Below, one piece after another: positions 45,050 to 53,428 of a stretch of DNA of 64,000 nt. Below the pieces are notes generated by a model. That model was given only the letters and a program-made list of their open reading frames with translations. It did no database searches and was not told where the DNA came from. A program made the position numbers and the translations under genes. Source of the stretch: Betaproteobacteria bacterium. Its GTDB lineage: Bacteria; Pseudomonadota; Gammaproteobacteria; Burkholderiales; SG8-39. The stretch is from the NCBI GenBank assembly GCA_009693235.1, contig SHXR01000017.1, positions 1 through 64,000 of the forward strand, given 5' to 3'. Every line of letters starts with the position of its first letter. Within the stretch, counting starts at the first letter, position 1.

Positions 45050-45855
45050 ATCTTCATCTGCACGCCACCATGCGCCGGGTCGCTGCAATGGTGCTCAGGC
45101 ACACCTATCTCATGCGAAAGTCGTGGATTCGCATCATCGAGACCGCGTATTGGCCGACCATGAACATGATCATGTGGGGGTTCATCGCGCAATACTTCGC
45201 CACGACATCGAGCGTTATTGCGCAGGTTCCCGGCATGCTGGTGACTGCACTTCTCTTGTGGGAGGTGCTGTTCCGCGGTCAATTGGGCTTCGCGCTGGCC
45301 TTCCTCGAAGAACTTTACGCTCGCAACCTCGGACACTTGTTCGTCAGTCCATTGCGACCGTATGAGTTGGTGATCTCCATGATTGTCGTGAGCTTTATCC
45401 GGACCGCGATCGGCGTCGGCGCCGCGATCATCCTTGCCTATGTGTTGTATGCAACCTCAATCTTCGATCTGGGTTTTTTGCTGCTTGCCTTCTTCGTGAA
45501 TCTCCTCGTCACCGGATGGGCAGTTGGCCTCATGGTCGCCGCGCTCATCATGCGCTATGGGCTGGCGGCCGAGAATCTTGCATGGGGACTCATTTTTGTC
45601 GCAGCACCCATCAGCGGCGTCTACTACCCGATCGGCACATTGCCAGAGTGGCTGCAGCATGTCGCATGGGCATTGCCGACCAGCCATGTATTCGAGGGCA
45701 TGCGCGCAGTCTTGACGGGCGGTACGTTCATGTGGGACGGTCTGCTCCACGCCGTCTGGCTCAACATTGTCTATATGGCGATGGGCATCGCCCTGTTCCT
45801 TCTCTCATTCAGGGCGGCGCGTATTCGCGGTACGCTCTTGCAGGTCGGCGAATAA
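45046..45855 (+). CDS. ABC-2 type permease
   Basis: The 269-residue inner-membrane protein has about six hydrophobic helices. Typical ABC-2 segments are RIIETAYWPTMNMIMWGFIAQYF near the start and AWGLIFVAAPISGVYYPIGTLPEWLQHVAWALPTSHVFEGMRA in the second half. Its start overlaps the stop of the ATPase gene (ATGA). The pair should form an exporter with a dimeric arrangement. Confidence 0.9.
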   Translation: MNLHLHATMRRVAAMVLRHTYLMRKSWIRIIETAYWPTMNMIMWGFIAQYFATTSSVIAQVPGMLVTALLLWEVLFRGQLGFALAFLEELYARNLGHLFVSPLRPYELVISMIVVSFIRTAIGVGAAIILAYVLYATSIFDLGFLLLAFFVNLLVTGWAVGLMVAALIMRYGLAAENLAWGLIFVAAPISGVYYPIGTLPEWLQHVAWALPTSHVFEGMRAVLTGGTFMWDGLLHAVWLNIVYMAMGIALFLLSFRAARIRGTLLQVGE

Positions 45856-45885
45856 TTCCCCAACGTTCTAATTCCCGGAGCCGGT

Positions 45886-46389
45886 ATGACTACTTCCCCC
45901 ACCATCTGGCCGTATGTCTTGAAGCTTTACGGCATTCCTGAATTCGGTCCGGCCGGCATCGCGCTGCAAGACAGCGTGGGCGCTGATGTCGACATCCTGT
46001 TGTTTCTATGCTTTCTCGCCGATCGCGGTCGTCAAGCGAGTCGTGATGATGTCGCGCGCATCGACACATCTATCAAGGGCTGGCGCGAGACGGTGGTGAA
46101 ACCGGTCCGTGCGTTGCGCCGTCAGTTGAAGGATGGTATTGCGCCGGTGCCCCTTACCGCGAGTGATGCGATTCGCAATGTCGTGAAGAACATCGAACTC
46201 GATAGCGAGCGGATTCAACTGGAAACGCTCGAGCGGGAGTTTGCGGTTGATACGATGAAGCCTTCGGGTCTCGACCGCGTCGCGCTGGCGCGACGCAACG
46301 TGATGGCGTATGGCGATTATCTCGGTGGATTCGCCGAGCCGTCGCTGGCCGCGCTCATCGGGGCGTTTGCAAAGCTCGGTGCCACATAG
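45886..46389 (+). CDS. TIGR02444 family protein
   Basis: The 167-residue protein has IALQDSVGADVDILLFLCFLADRG, the recognisable core of the TIGR02444 (DUF2390) family, plus a helical remainder. Function is unknown. It lies 30 bases after the ABC permease and may be part of that operon. No membrane helix or signal peptide is seen. Confidence 0.8.
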   Translation: MTTSPTIWPYVLKLYGIPEFGPAGIALQDSVGADVDILLFLCFLADRGRQASRDDVARIDTSIKGWRETVVKPVRALRRQLKDGIAPVPLTASDAIRNVVKNIELDSERIQLETLEREFAVDTMKPSGLDRVALARRNVMAYGDYLGGFAEPSLAALIGAFAKLGAT

Positions 46390-46444
46390 ATCTCTCGATC
46401 GATCGCTTCAAGGGGGTAGACCCAGGCACGAACGGCCAAATACG

Positions 46445-46714
46445 ATCGCGGCGATAGCTTTCCGTTCGTTCGAGAAAACTGACGAAATTGGCGATTCCCA
46501 CCTCATCGATCGCGCAAGCGTTGCGCTCGCTGTAAAGCGTTGCCGGCGCAACGCTCAGATAGCCGCCGTAGCTTGCGCCCGACACGAGGATCCGCTTGCC
46601 GTCGAATTGCGGATGGGCGGCAATCCAATCCAATGCGGCGGCGGCGTCCTTGACGGAATCTTCTCGCTTGCGGCCATCGTCTGCTGCGACCGCGGTATAG
46701 ACGAGTGGTGTCCC
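46445..46714 (-). pseudogene. remnant of an S9-family (prolyl oligopeptidase) peptidase
   Basis: About 90 codons read KREDSVKDAAAALDWIAAHPQFDGKRILVSGASYGGYLSV, then EVGIANFVSFLERTESYRRD. The GASYGGY motif is the serine elbow of S9 peptidases, and the second block follows it in that family. The matching upstream and downstream parts are missing: no start, no beta-propeller and no His region are nearby. The frame continues into unrelated sequence. It is a degraded gene fragment on the minus strand between two plus-strand genes. Confidence 0.65.
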
Positions 46715-46925
46715 GCCCTCCTTTTGTTCGCCAGGGGCCGCATCCAGGCAGTGCTGCCGATGCGCACTGCCAGGTCGGTGAGCGGTGTGACCCACTATTC
46801 CGCCGCGAACGTCGATGTGACCATACCCAGGATCAGTGCGAGACCGCCATATGCCGCGCCGCGAATCTATTTGGAGTACATCGGTATCATGCTGCGCTTG
46901 ACGATCTATGAATGAAGGGCGAATG

Positions 46926-47693
46926 ATGACCGATACGCTTGTTATTGAACGTCGTGGACGGCTCGCGATCGTGCGCATGAATCGACCGGAGCGGCGAAAC
47001 GCGCTGTCGGTTGATGCAATGCTGCGGCTTACGCAATGCGCGAACGAGCTGGCGATGGACAAGGCGCTCGATGTGGTCGTCCTCACTGGGTCCATCCAAT
47101 GCTTCTCGGCGGGGGCTGATCTCAAAGATAGCGCGTGGTGGGAAGCATTGTCCAAACCGTTGATGGAAGCCCGTGATATTGCAGGCGCCGGCTATCGCAT
47201 GGCGCGCGCCTGGGAGGAGATGCCGCAGATGACCATCGCTGCCATTGAAGGCTATGCGATCGGCGGCGGGATCGCATTGGCCCTTGCCTGTGATTGGCGG
47301 GTGGCCGCCGACAATTCGTATATTAGTCTGCCGGAAATTGGGCTCGGGATTCCACTCACCTGGGGAACCCTCGCCAGGCTGGTCGCACTCGCTGGGCCCG
47401 CCACCGCCAAGCGCCTGACGATTCTCTGTGAACGCATCGAAGCGACTGAGGCGAAGTCCATGGGTATCCTCGACTATGTGGTGCCGCAAGGACAGGCCCT
47501 TGATAAGGCGCTGGCGATTGCTGCTCAAGTACAGGACAAGCCGCAGGCGGTGGTGAGAATGAGCAAGGAAACGATCAATGCCACGGCATTTACCTTGGCC
47601 CATCTTGCTTCGCACGCGGCCGCCGACCAATTCACCCTGGCCGCGAAGAGCGATGAGTCGCGCGCGGCACGTGCGCGGTTCAGCAAAAAATAG
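46926..47693 (+). CDS. enoyl-CoA hydratase/isomerase family protein
   Basis: The 255-residue crotonase-fold protein has the oxyanion segment CFSAGADLKD and the AIEGYAIGGGIALALACDWRVA block, with PEIGLGIPLTWG. It hydrates or rearranges an enoyl-CoA. Several ATG codons lie close together; the ATG at 46926 has GAAGGG upstream at suitable distance. Its stop lies three bases from the stop of the converging DUF4189 gene. The substrate cannot be determined. Confidence 0.9.
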   Translation: MTDTLVIERRGRLAIVRMNRPERRNALSVDAMLRLTQCANELAMDKALDVVVLTGSIQCFSAGADLKDSAWWEALSKPLMEARDIAGAGYRMARAWEEMPQMTIAAIEGYAIGGGIALALACDWRVAADNSYISLPEIGLGIPLTWGTLARLVALAGPATAKRLTILCERIEATEAKSMGILDYVVPQGQALDKALAIAAQVQDKPQAVVRMSKETINATAFTLAHLASHAAADQFTLAAKSDESRAARARFSKK

Positions 47694-47696
47694 TAG

Positions 47697-48067
47697 CTAC
47701 TTGGTGCATGCCCAGACGATGGGTATGCAGTGCTTCGCGCTATGGCATTTGTTGAGCGCGCGGGTTTCGGCTTCATCGCGCGTGGCGCCCTGTGCCACAA
47801 AGGGTCGTTTTCGCCTTGTACGAGGGCTGCACAGCTATTGCGAAAGTGGACCATTACAAGGCAGCCTGATTGTCCGCATTGTGCGAGCGCTGATTCCTGG
47901 GCGGCCCGCGCCGCCGGAAAATCGAAGCTGAAGCCGAAGGCGCCGGATTTCTCATGATAGGCAAGGGCGCCGTGCGCCCCAGAGCGACCGGCCTTTGACG
48001 GTGGATTGGCGGCGACTAGCGCCGCATAGCCCGCCAGGGCGAACCCAAGCAAAGTGGCCCGCCGCAT
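47697..48067 (-). pseudogene. DUF4189 domain-containing secreted protein, frameshifted
   Basis: The start gives a signal peptide (ATLLGFALAGYAALVAANP) and the DUF4189 core HGALAYHEKSGAFGFSFDFPAARAAQESALAQC with CLVMVHFRNSCAAL. The frame then breaks near 47799, and the rest, ATRDEAETRALNKC to HCIPIVWACTK, continues in another frame. One extra base in the A run (A3 to A4 on the plus strand) restores 123 residues. Three Cys pairs would form disulfides in the periplasm. Function is unknown. Its start overlaps the stop of the dehydratase gene upstream by one base. Confidence 0.72.
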
Positions 48068-49587
48068 TACATCGTCGCGCCGAGCATCCACGGGGCAAAT
48101 TCGTCGTCCCCGTATCCCCATAATTCGCTCTTCGATTTTTCACCGGACGCGGTTTTCAGAATCATTTCGAAAAACCGCGCCCCGGCAGCTGGAATCGATT
48201 CCTTGCCTTCGACGACGGTGCCGCAATTGATGTCCATATCGTCCTCTTGTTTTTCGAAGAGGGCGGTATTGGTGGCAAGTTTGAGCGAGGGGGATGGCTT
48301 GCAACCGTACGCCGAGCCACGCCCGGTGGTGAAGCAGATCATGTTGGCGCCACCGGCAACCTGCCCGGTCGCAGATACTGGATCGAATCCCGGCGTATCC
48401 ATATAGACGAAACCACGCGCGGTGACCGGCTGGGCATATTCGACCACCTCTACCAGATTCGTCGTGCCGCCTTTCGCGACTGCGCCGAGTGATTTTTCGA
48501 GAATGGTAGTGAGACCGCCCACCTTGTTGCCAGGCGATGGATTGTTGTTCATTTCATTGCCGTTGCGTGCCGTGTATTGCTCCCACCACTTGATGCGCCG
48601 CACGAGCTTTTCGCCGACTTCGCGCGAGATGGCGCGCCGTGTCAACAGGTGCTCAGCGCCGTATATTTCGGGCGTCTCAGAGAGGATCGCGGTGCCGCCA
48701 TGGCGAACCAGCAGATCGACCGCAGCGCCAAGCACCGGGTTCGCGCTGATGCCGGAGTAACCATCCGAGCCGCCGCATTGCAGGCCAAGCGTCAGATGAC
48801 TGACTGGGACCGTTTCGCGTTTCATTTGGTTGGCAGAAGGCAGCAAGGCTTTGATGCGCGCCACGCCTTCTTCCACGGCTTTGCGCGTGCCACCCTTGTC
48901 TTGAATCGTGTAGGCATGCAGATGATCGGTGCGCTTCAATCCATGTGCTGACAGCAGGTTGTTGATCTGGTTGGCTTCGCAGCCAAGACCCACCAGCAAC
49001 ACCGAATGAAAATTGGCATGGCGGATATAGCCTGCGGTGGTGCGACGCAGAATATCGATCGCTTCGCCGTCGGAGGCCATGCCGCAACCGGTCTTGTGCG
49101 TGAGTGCCACCACGCCGTCCACATTCGGAAAATCGTCCAAGCGATTCTCGAATTGGCGAGCGATCAGTCGCGCCACCGTCGCCGAGCAATTGACGCTGGT
49201 GATGATGCCGATGTAATTGCGGGTGGCAACGCGTCCATCCGGGCGCACGATGCCTTGAAAGGTGGCTTGCGGTTTGATGAAATCAGTGGGCTTTGCTTCC
49301 ACACAAAAGGCGTAGTCGCGCTCGAAATCGCCCATCGATACGTTGTGCACGTGCACGTGGTCGCCCGCCTTGATGTCGCGGGTCGCAAACCCGATGATCT
49401 GGTTATACCGGCGTACCGGTTTGCCCGCAGCGACATCGCGGGTCGCAATTTTGTGGCCCGCTGGAATGAGCACGTTCGCCCGGACACTCTCCTTGACGAG
49501 CAACGTGCCGTTGGGGATTTCAATGCGCGCGATAACGACGTCATCGGCGGCGTTGAGGCGAATAACGATGTCAGCGGCTTGCAGCAT
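48067..49587 (-). CDS. UxaA/GarD family sugar-acid dehydratase (altronate/galactarate dehydratase-like)
   Basis: The 506-residue protein has an N-terminal SAF domain (NGTLLVKESVRANVLIPAGHKIA, GDHVHVHN) and a long catalytic part with RNYIGIITSVNCSATVA, THKTGCGM, LGLQCGGSDGYSGISANP and FTTGRGSAYGCKPSPSLKLATNT. Family members dehydrate altronate, galactarate or related sugar acids to 2-keto-3-deoxy acids, with a metal held by conserved Cys and His. The substrate cannot be fixed by sequence alone. An amidohydrolase gene lies 68 bases upstream on the same strand. Confidence 0.9.
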   Translation of the reverse strand: MLQAADIVIRLNAADDVVIARIEIPNGTLLVKESVRANVLIPAGHKIATRDVAAGKPVRRYNQIIGFATRDIKAGDHVHVHNVSMGDFERDYAFCVEAKPTDFIKPQATFQGIVRPDGRVATRNYIGIITSVNCSATVARLIARQFENRLDDFPNVDGVVALTHKTGCGMASDGEAIDILRRTTAGYIRHANFHSVLLVGLGCEANQINNLLSAHGLKRTDHLHAYTIQDKGGTRKAVEEGVARIKALLPSANQMKRETVPVSHLTLGLQCGGSDGYSGISANPVLGAAVDLLVRHGGTAILSETPEIYGAEHLLTRRAISREVGEKLVRRIKWWEQYTARNGNEMNNNPSPGNKVGGLTTILEKSLGAVAKGGTTNLVEVVEYAQPVTARGFVYMDTPGFDPVSATGQVAGGANMICFTTGRGSAYGCKPSPSLKLATNTALFEKQEDDMDINCGTVVEGKESIPAAGARFFEMILKTASGEKSKSELWGYGDDEFAPWMLGATM

Positions 49588-49655
49588 GGGAATTCTCCTT
49601 GAGGGGCGGTAATGCTTGCCCGATGCCTGGGATCGGGTAAATCTTGTGGTCCTGC

Positions 49656-50666
49656 CTACGCCTTCATCTTCATCAGCTTCATCGCATTGCCAAAATAGAT
49701 TTTGCGCTTATCAGACTCCGATAAATGCAAATCCTCGATGGAGCGGATGCCCTCCCGAATGAACATCGGCCCGCCTTCCGGATCGAACGGGCAATCACTC
49801 GCGAAGACGACCTTATCGGCGCCGAAGAAATCGAGCCCACAGCGCAGCGCCGATGCGGAGCCGCCCAGCACGGTATCACCATAGAACATCTTGAAGTATT
49901 CGATCGGTGGTTTCGACATACGCTTCAGGATGGCGCCGTAGTCTTCATCGGCGGTACGCGACCCAAGCTGGGCCCATAGCGTTTCCGCACGCCCCGCGAA
50001 GTACGGAATCATGCCGCCGCAGTGATGGGTGATGAGCCGCATATTAGGCAGCTTATCCAGCATGCCCGAGAACACCATGCGCGCCAATGCCACGCTGGTT
50101 TCGAACGGCCAGCCAAGCACTTGCCAGATCTCGTATTTTGATTTCGCTTCGTTGACGTAGTCAGGGCGCGTCGCCGGTCGTGCCGGATGCATCCAGATCG
50201 GTAGATCATGGTGGTTGGTCGCGCGTTCAAAGACCGGGAAGAACTCCGGCTCATCCAGCGGGCGCCCGTTGACGTTCGACAATACCTGCACACCGCGTGC
50301 GCCCAGTTTTTCGATGGCACGATCCATCTCCTCCAGCGCGGCGGGCACATTGTTCATCGGCAGCGACGCGACGAACGCCGGAAATTTCTTCGGCCACTTG
50401 GCGCAAATCGCTGCCAACTCATCGTTAGCGATGCGCGCGAGTTCCGGCGAGAGGTCCGGGCCGCCCACCATCTCAGGCCCCGGCAAGGAGAGCGTTAGCA
50501 CCTGTTGCACGTCTGGCCATTGGTCCAACATCTGCACGCGTGATTCCATATCCCAGAGGATGCGAATGCTGGTCATGCGCTTCACGATGCCCGCGTCTTT
50601 CATGTGCTGTTTCATCAACTCCAGATAACGGGGCGTCATAACGTGATTGAAGATGTCGATCTTCAT
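49656..50666 (-). CDS. amidohydrolase family protein (ACMSD-like, Amidohydro_2)
   Basis: The 336-residue TIM-barrel metal enzyme has the late motifs of the aminocarboxymuconate semialdehyde decarboxylase family: LITHHCGGMIPYFAGR, PIEYFKMFYGDT and VVFASDCPFDPEGG. The usual N-terminal HxH reads FNH here (DIFNHVM), so one metal ligand is not standard. Members decarboxylate or hydrolyse aromatic-derived acids. The FAD monooxygenase gene is divergent, 110 bases away, and the dehydratase gene follows downstream, so the three may act on one aromatic or sugar-acid compound. The reaction is unknown. Confidence 0.85.
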   Translation of the reverse strand: MKIDIFNHVMTPRYLELMKQHMKDAGIVKRMTSIRILWDMESRVQMLDQWPDVQQVLTLSLPGPEMVGGPDLSPELARIANDELAAICAKWPKKFPAFVASLPMNNVPAALEEMDRAIEKLGARGVQVLSNVNGRPLDEPEFFPVFERATNHHDLPIWMHPARPATRPDYVNEAKSKYEIWQVLGWPFETSVALARMVFSGMLDKLPNMRLITHHCGGMIPYFAGRAETLWAQLGSRTADEDYGAILKRMSKPPIEYFKMFYGDTVLGGSASALRCGLDFFGADKVVFASDCPFDPEGGPMFIREGIRSIEDLHLSESDKRKIYFGNAMKLMKMKA

Positions 50667-50776
50667 GGTTTGCTTTCGGGGATGGGAGGTGGGATGGGAT
50701 ATCGTACCCGGGAGCTTGGCATCGACCGCCGCACGCTGTCAAACTCCACGTTTAACTCGTGAGAATGTGATCTTGC

Positions 50777-52438
50777 ATGGCAGATGCGCAGCGCACCAAC
50801 GTTCTGATTGCAGGAGGTGGACCAGCCGGCTTGATCACAGCCATTGAGCTTGGCCGGCGGGGTATCGGCTGCGTGTTGGTGGAAGACGATGCGGGCCCGC
50901 CCCAATTCCCCAAAGCGAACGCCACGACATCGCGCTCCATGGAGCACTACCGGCGTCTTGGCTTCGCCCCGGAAATTCGCGCGCTTGGCATGCCGGCCGA
51001 CTATTCACAAGACATCACTTATTTCACCCGGTATGGACACCACGAGATTGCACGCATCCGCGGGCGGTCGCGTCGTGAGGCGGAGACGGCGAGGGAGACA
51101 GCGCACTCCCGGTGGCCCACACCCGAACCTTTGCATCGCACGCAGCAGATGTACATTGAAGCGGTGCTCAAGCGCCAAGCCGAGCAATGGCCGGCCGTCG
51201 ATGTCAGGTTCGGTTGTCGCCTGATCGATTTTGCATCGGATGCTGAGGGCGTCACGGCACGGATCGAAGAGATTGCGACCGGGCGGATATCGATGCTTGG
51301 CAGCAAGTATCTGGTGGGATGTGACGGTCCGCGTTCGATTGTTCGCACCGCGCTTGGCATCGAATATCAGGGCTGGGCGAACGAAGCGCGGGATTTCATG
51401 GGCGGTCGCATGCTTGCCGCCTACCTGCGGGCGCCGGCGTTCTACGACATCACCCCTACTCGTCGCAGCTGGCAATATTGGTCGATCAACCGCGCTTGCC
51501 GGGCGTTCACCTGTGCGGTTGATGGCGAGGGGCTGTTCGTGTTTCACGCGCAGATGCCGCATGGTGCTGAGCCTTCCGAAACGTACGCTCGCGAGCTGAT
51601 TACGCAGGCAACCGGTCGAGAATTCCCGTTCGAGGTGATTGCGACCGCGACCTGGACCGCCGGATTCACGCTGGTCGCCGAGCGCTACACCGATTCGCAT
51701 CGGCGCGTTTTTCTCGCCGGCGATGCCGCCCACCTTTTTACGCCGACCGGTGGACAGGGCTACAACACTGCGGTCGACGCCGCCGCTAATCTTGGCTGGA
51801 AGCTTGCGGCGATGTGCCAGGGGTGGGGCGGTCCGCGGCTGTTGGCGAGCTATGAAACGGAACGCAAACCCATTGGCCATCGCAATACCGCGTTTGCGCG
51901 TGCGATGGCCGATTCAATTGGTCGCATGGCGTTACCGGCCGAACTCGAAGACGATTCCGCGGCCGGTGTGGCGGCGCGTGTGGCAATTGGCCAACAACTC
52001 ACTGATCATTGCAGCAGGGAATTCGATATACCCGGGATCCATTTTGGTGTGTTCTATGGTGGATCGCCGATCGTATGGACCGAGAAAGGTGCGGCGCCGG
52101 CGGATGATTGGCACCACTACACGCCGCATGCAACGCCGGGCGCGCGCGCACCGCATTGGTGGGTCGATGACGGCGTTTCGATCTTTGACCGCTTCGGCCG
52201 CGACTTCACGCTGCTTAAATTAGGATCGAGTCAACTCGATACACGGGCGATCGAAGGTGCCGCGGCCGCACGCAAGGTACCGCTCTCCATCGTGGCAATT
52301 CGCGGCAATGATGCGCGCGCTTTATATGCGGCAGATTTGGTGTTGATTCGGCCGGACCATCATGTTGCTTGGCGAGGCAACCGCGTAGCGGACGCGGAAC
52401 AATTGATGACGAGGGTAATCGGCGCAGTCGGTACGTGA
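50777..52438 (+). CDS. FAD-dependent aromatic hydroxylase (PheA/TfdB/MhpA-type)
   Basis: A group A flavin monooxygenase of 553 residues. It has the FAD-binding GGGPAGLITAIELGRRG, the DG motif LVGCDGPRSIVRTALG, and FLAGDAAHLFTPTGGQGYNTAVDAAANLGWKL. A C-terminal thioredoxin-like domain (VPLSIVAIRG, ALYAADLVLIRPDHHVAWRG) matches phenol-type hydroxylases. It would add one oxygen atom to a phenolic or similar ring with NAD(P)H. It has its own leader and is divergent from the amidohydrolase gene. The substrate is unknown. Confidence 0.9.
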   Translation: MADAQRTNVLIAGGGPAGLITAIELGRRGIGCVLVEDDAGPPQFPKANATTSRSMEHYRRLGFAPEIRALGMPADYSQDITYFTRYGHHEIARIRGRSRREAETARETAHSRWPTPEPLHRTQQMYIEAVLKRQAEQWPAVDVRFGCRLIDFASDAEGVTARIEEIATGRISMLGSKYLVGCDGPRSIVRTALGIEYQGWANEARDFMGGRMLAAYLRAPAFYDITPTRRSWQYWSINRACRAFTCAVDGEGLFVFHAQMPHGAEPSETYARELITQATGREFPFEVIATATWTAGFTLVAERYTDSHRRVFLAGDAAHLFTPTGGQGYNTAVDAAANLGWKLAAMCQGWGGPRLLASYETERKPIGHRNTAFARAMADSIGRMALPAELEDDSAAGVAARVAIGQQLTDHCSREFDIPGIHFGVFYGGSPIVWTEKGAAPADDWHHYTPHATPGARAPHWWVDDGVSIFDRFGRDFTLLKLGSSQLDTRAIEGAAAARKVPLSIVAIRGNDARALYAADLVLIRPDHHVAWRGNRVADAEQLMTRVIGAVGT

Positions 52439-52595
52439 TCGCTGCGATGGGAATTAAGGAATCACTGAACGGCTCGGCCCTTCGTAATGGACTCAATATC
52501 TGAGCCGTGCCGCGACATTTTGCAACGGCGTCTTATTTACTCCGTTGCTTTGGCCCCAGGCTTCGTAGGTGAAATTTGCCGTCGTTATTGAATAG

Positions 52596-53134
52596 TCATG
52601 TCTCGGTCACTTCGACCATGCCGCCATGCAAGACATTCGATCCGGGTGCCGGGAGTGCGCCGGCACGCTCTAAGCTACTACGTGCGAGGCGCTCGGCCGC
52701 CGACTCTGGGGAGCGTAAGGTGCGTACGTCGCGCACCGTACCGCTGCCGTCAACGTGAAACTGCAGGACCACCACGGCTCTCAGGAGCGGCTGCAGGTCC
52801 CTTGCAACAACGCGGCCGGCATTCGATGAAAAGATATGGCGCGCGAGTGCCTGTTTGTACTCATCGAGCGTTTGTATGGGACGGGCGATGCGGGCTTTCC
52901 CGCCATCGCGACCGGCGGAATCGTCTTGAGATCCGGAGCGGGTTTCGCTTCCACCGCAGGTGGCACCGGTGCCGCCTGCGGCGTAACAGGTAGCTCTGGT
53001 GTCGGTGCCGGTGTCGCCGCGGGCATGGGCGGTGACGGTGGTGTCGGCGGCGTCAGTGCGAAGTGCTCGCAGGCGGCGAGTACCGAGGCTAACAACGTGC
53101 AGATGCAACGGATCTGCCAGTGGCGAGGGATCAT
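52596..53134 (-). pseudogene. TonB-like lipoprotein, frameshifted
   Basis: The start gives a lipoprotein signal with Cys in LASVLAACEH, followed by a Pro/Ala-rich stretch. In a second frame the protein continues KARIARPIQTLDEYKQALARHIF and VVLQFHVDGSGTVRDVRTLRSPESAAERLARSSLERAG, which matches TonB C-terminal domains. The break near 52899 is explained by a missing C on the plus strand; the repaired protein has 179 residues. It lacks the classical membrane anchor helix of TonB, so it may be a periplasmic or outer-membrane scaffold. Confidence 0.68.
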
Positions 53135-53428
53135 ATTTTCGACTCGACGTCCAGATCGACATGAAGGCTGTCATTGAAAGGAAAGGCCCGGGCCGAGATC
53201 CCGTTTGCGATTCGACTTTCACCTGTCCAATGGATTCGCAAGTCTCCGCTCGCTACCGATGGAAACAAAGGGAATTCTTGCCACCGGTGCAACGGTGCTT
53301 TGAAATACGCAGACGCGCAATTTCACTGTTTCAGCCGGCGGGTTGGCCCGATCGCATCGGCATGCGTAGCGACCGCCGTGACGGGTCGATCGGTGCGAAA
53401 GAAAGCGGCGCGGTGATTCATATGCAAG

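Noticed and set aside
46310-46915. 201-residue plus-strand ORF over the peptidase remnant
   Set aside because: It is antisense to the S9 fragment, which has clear motifs on the minus strand.
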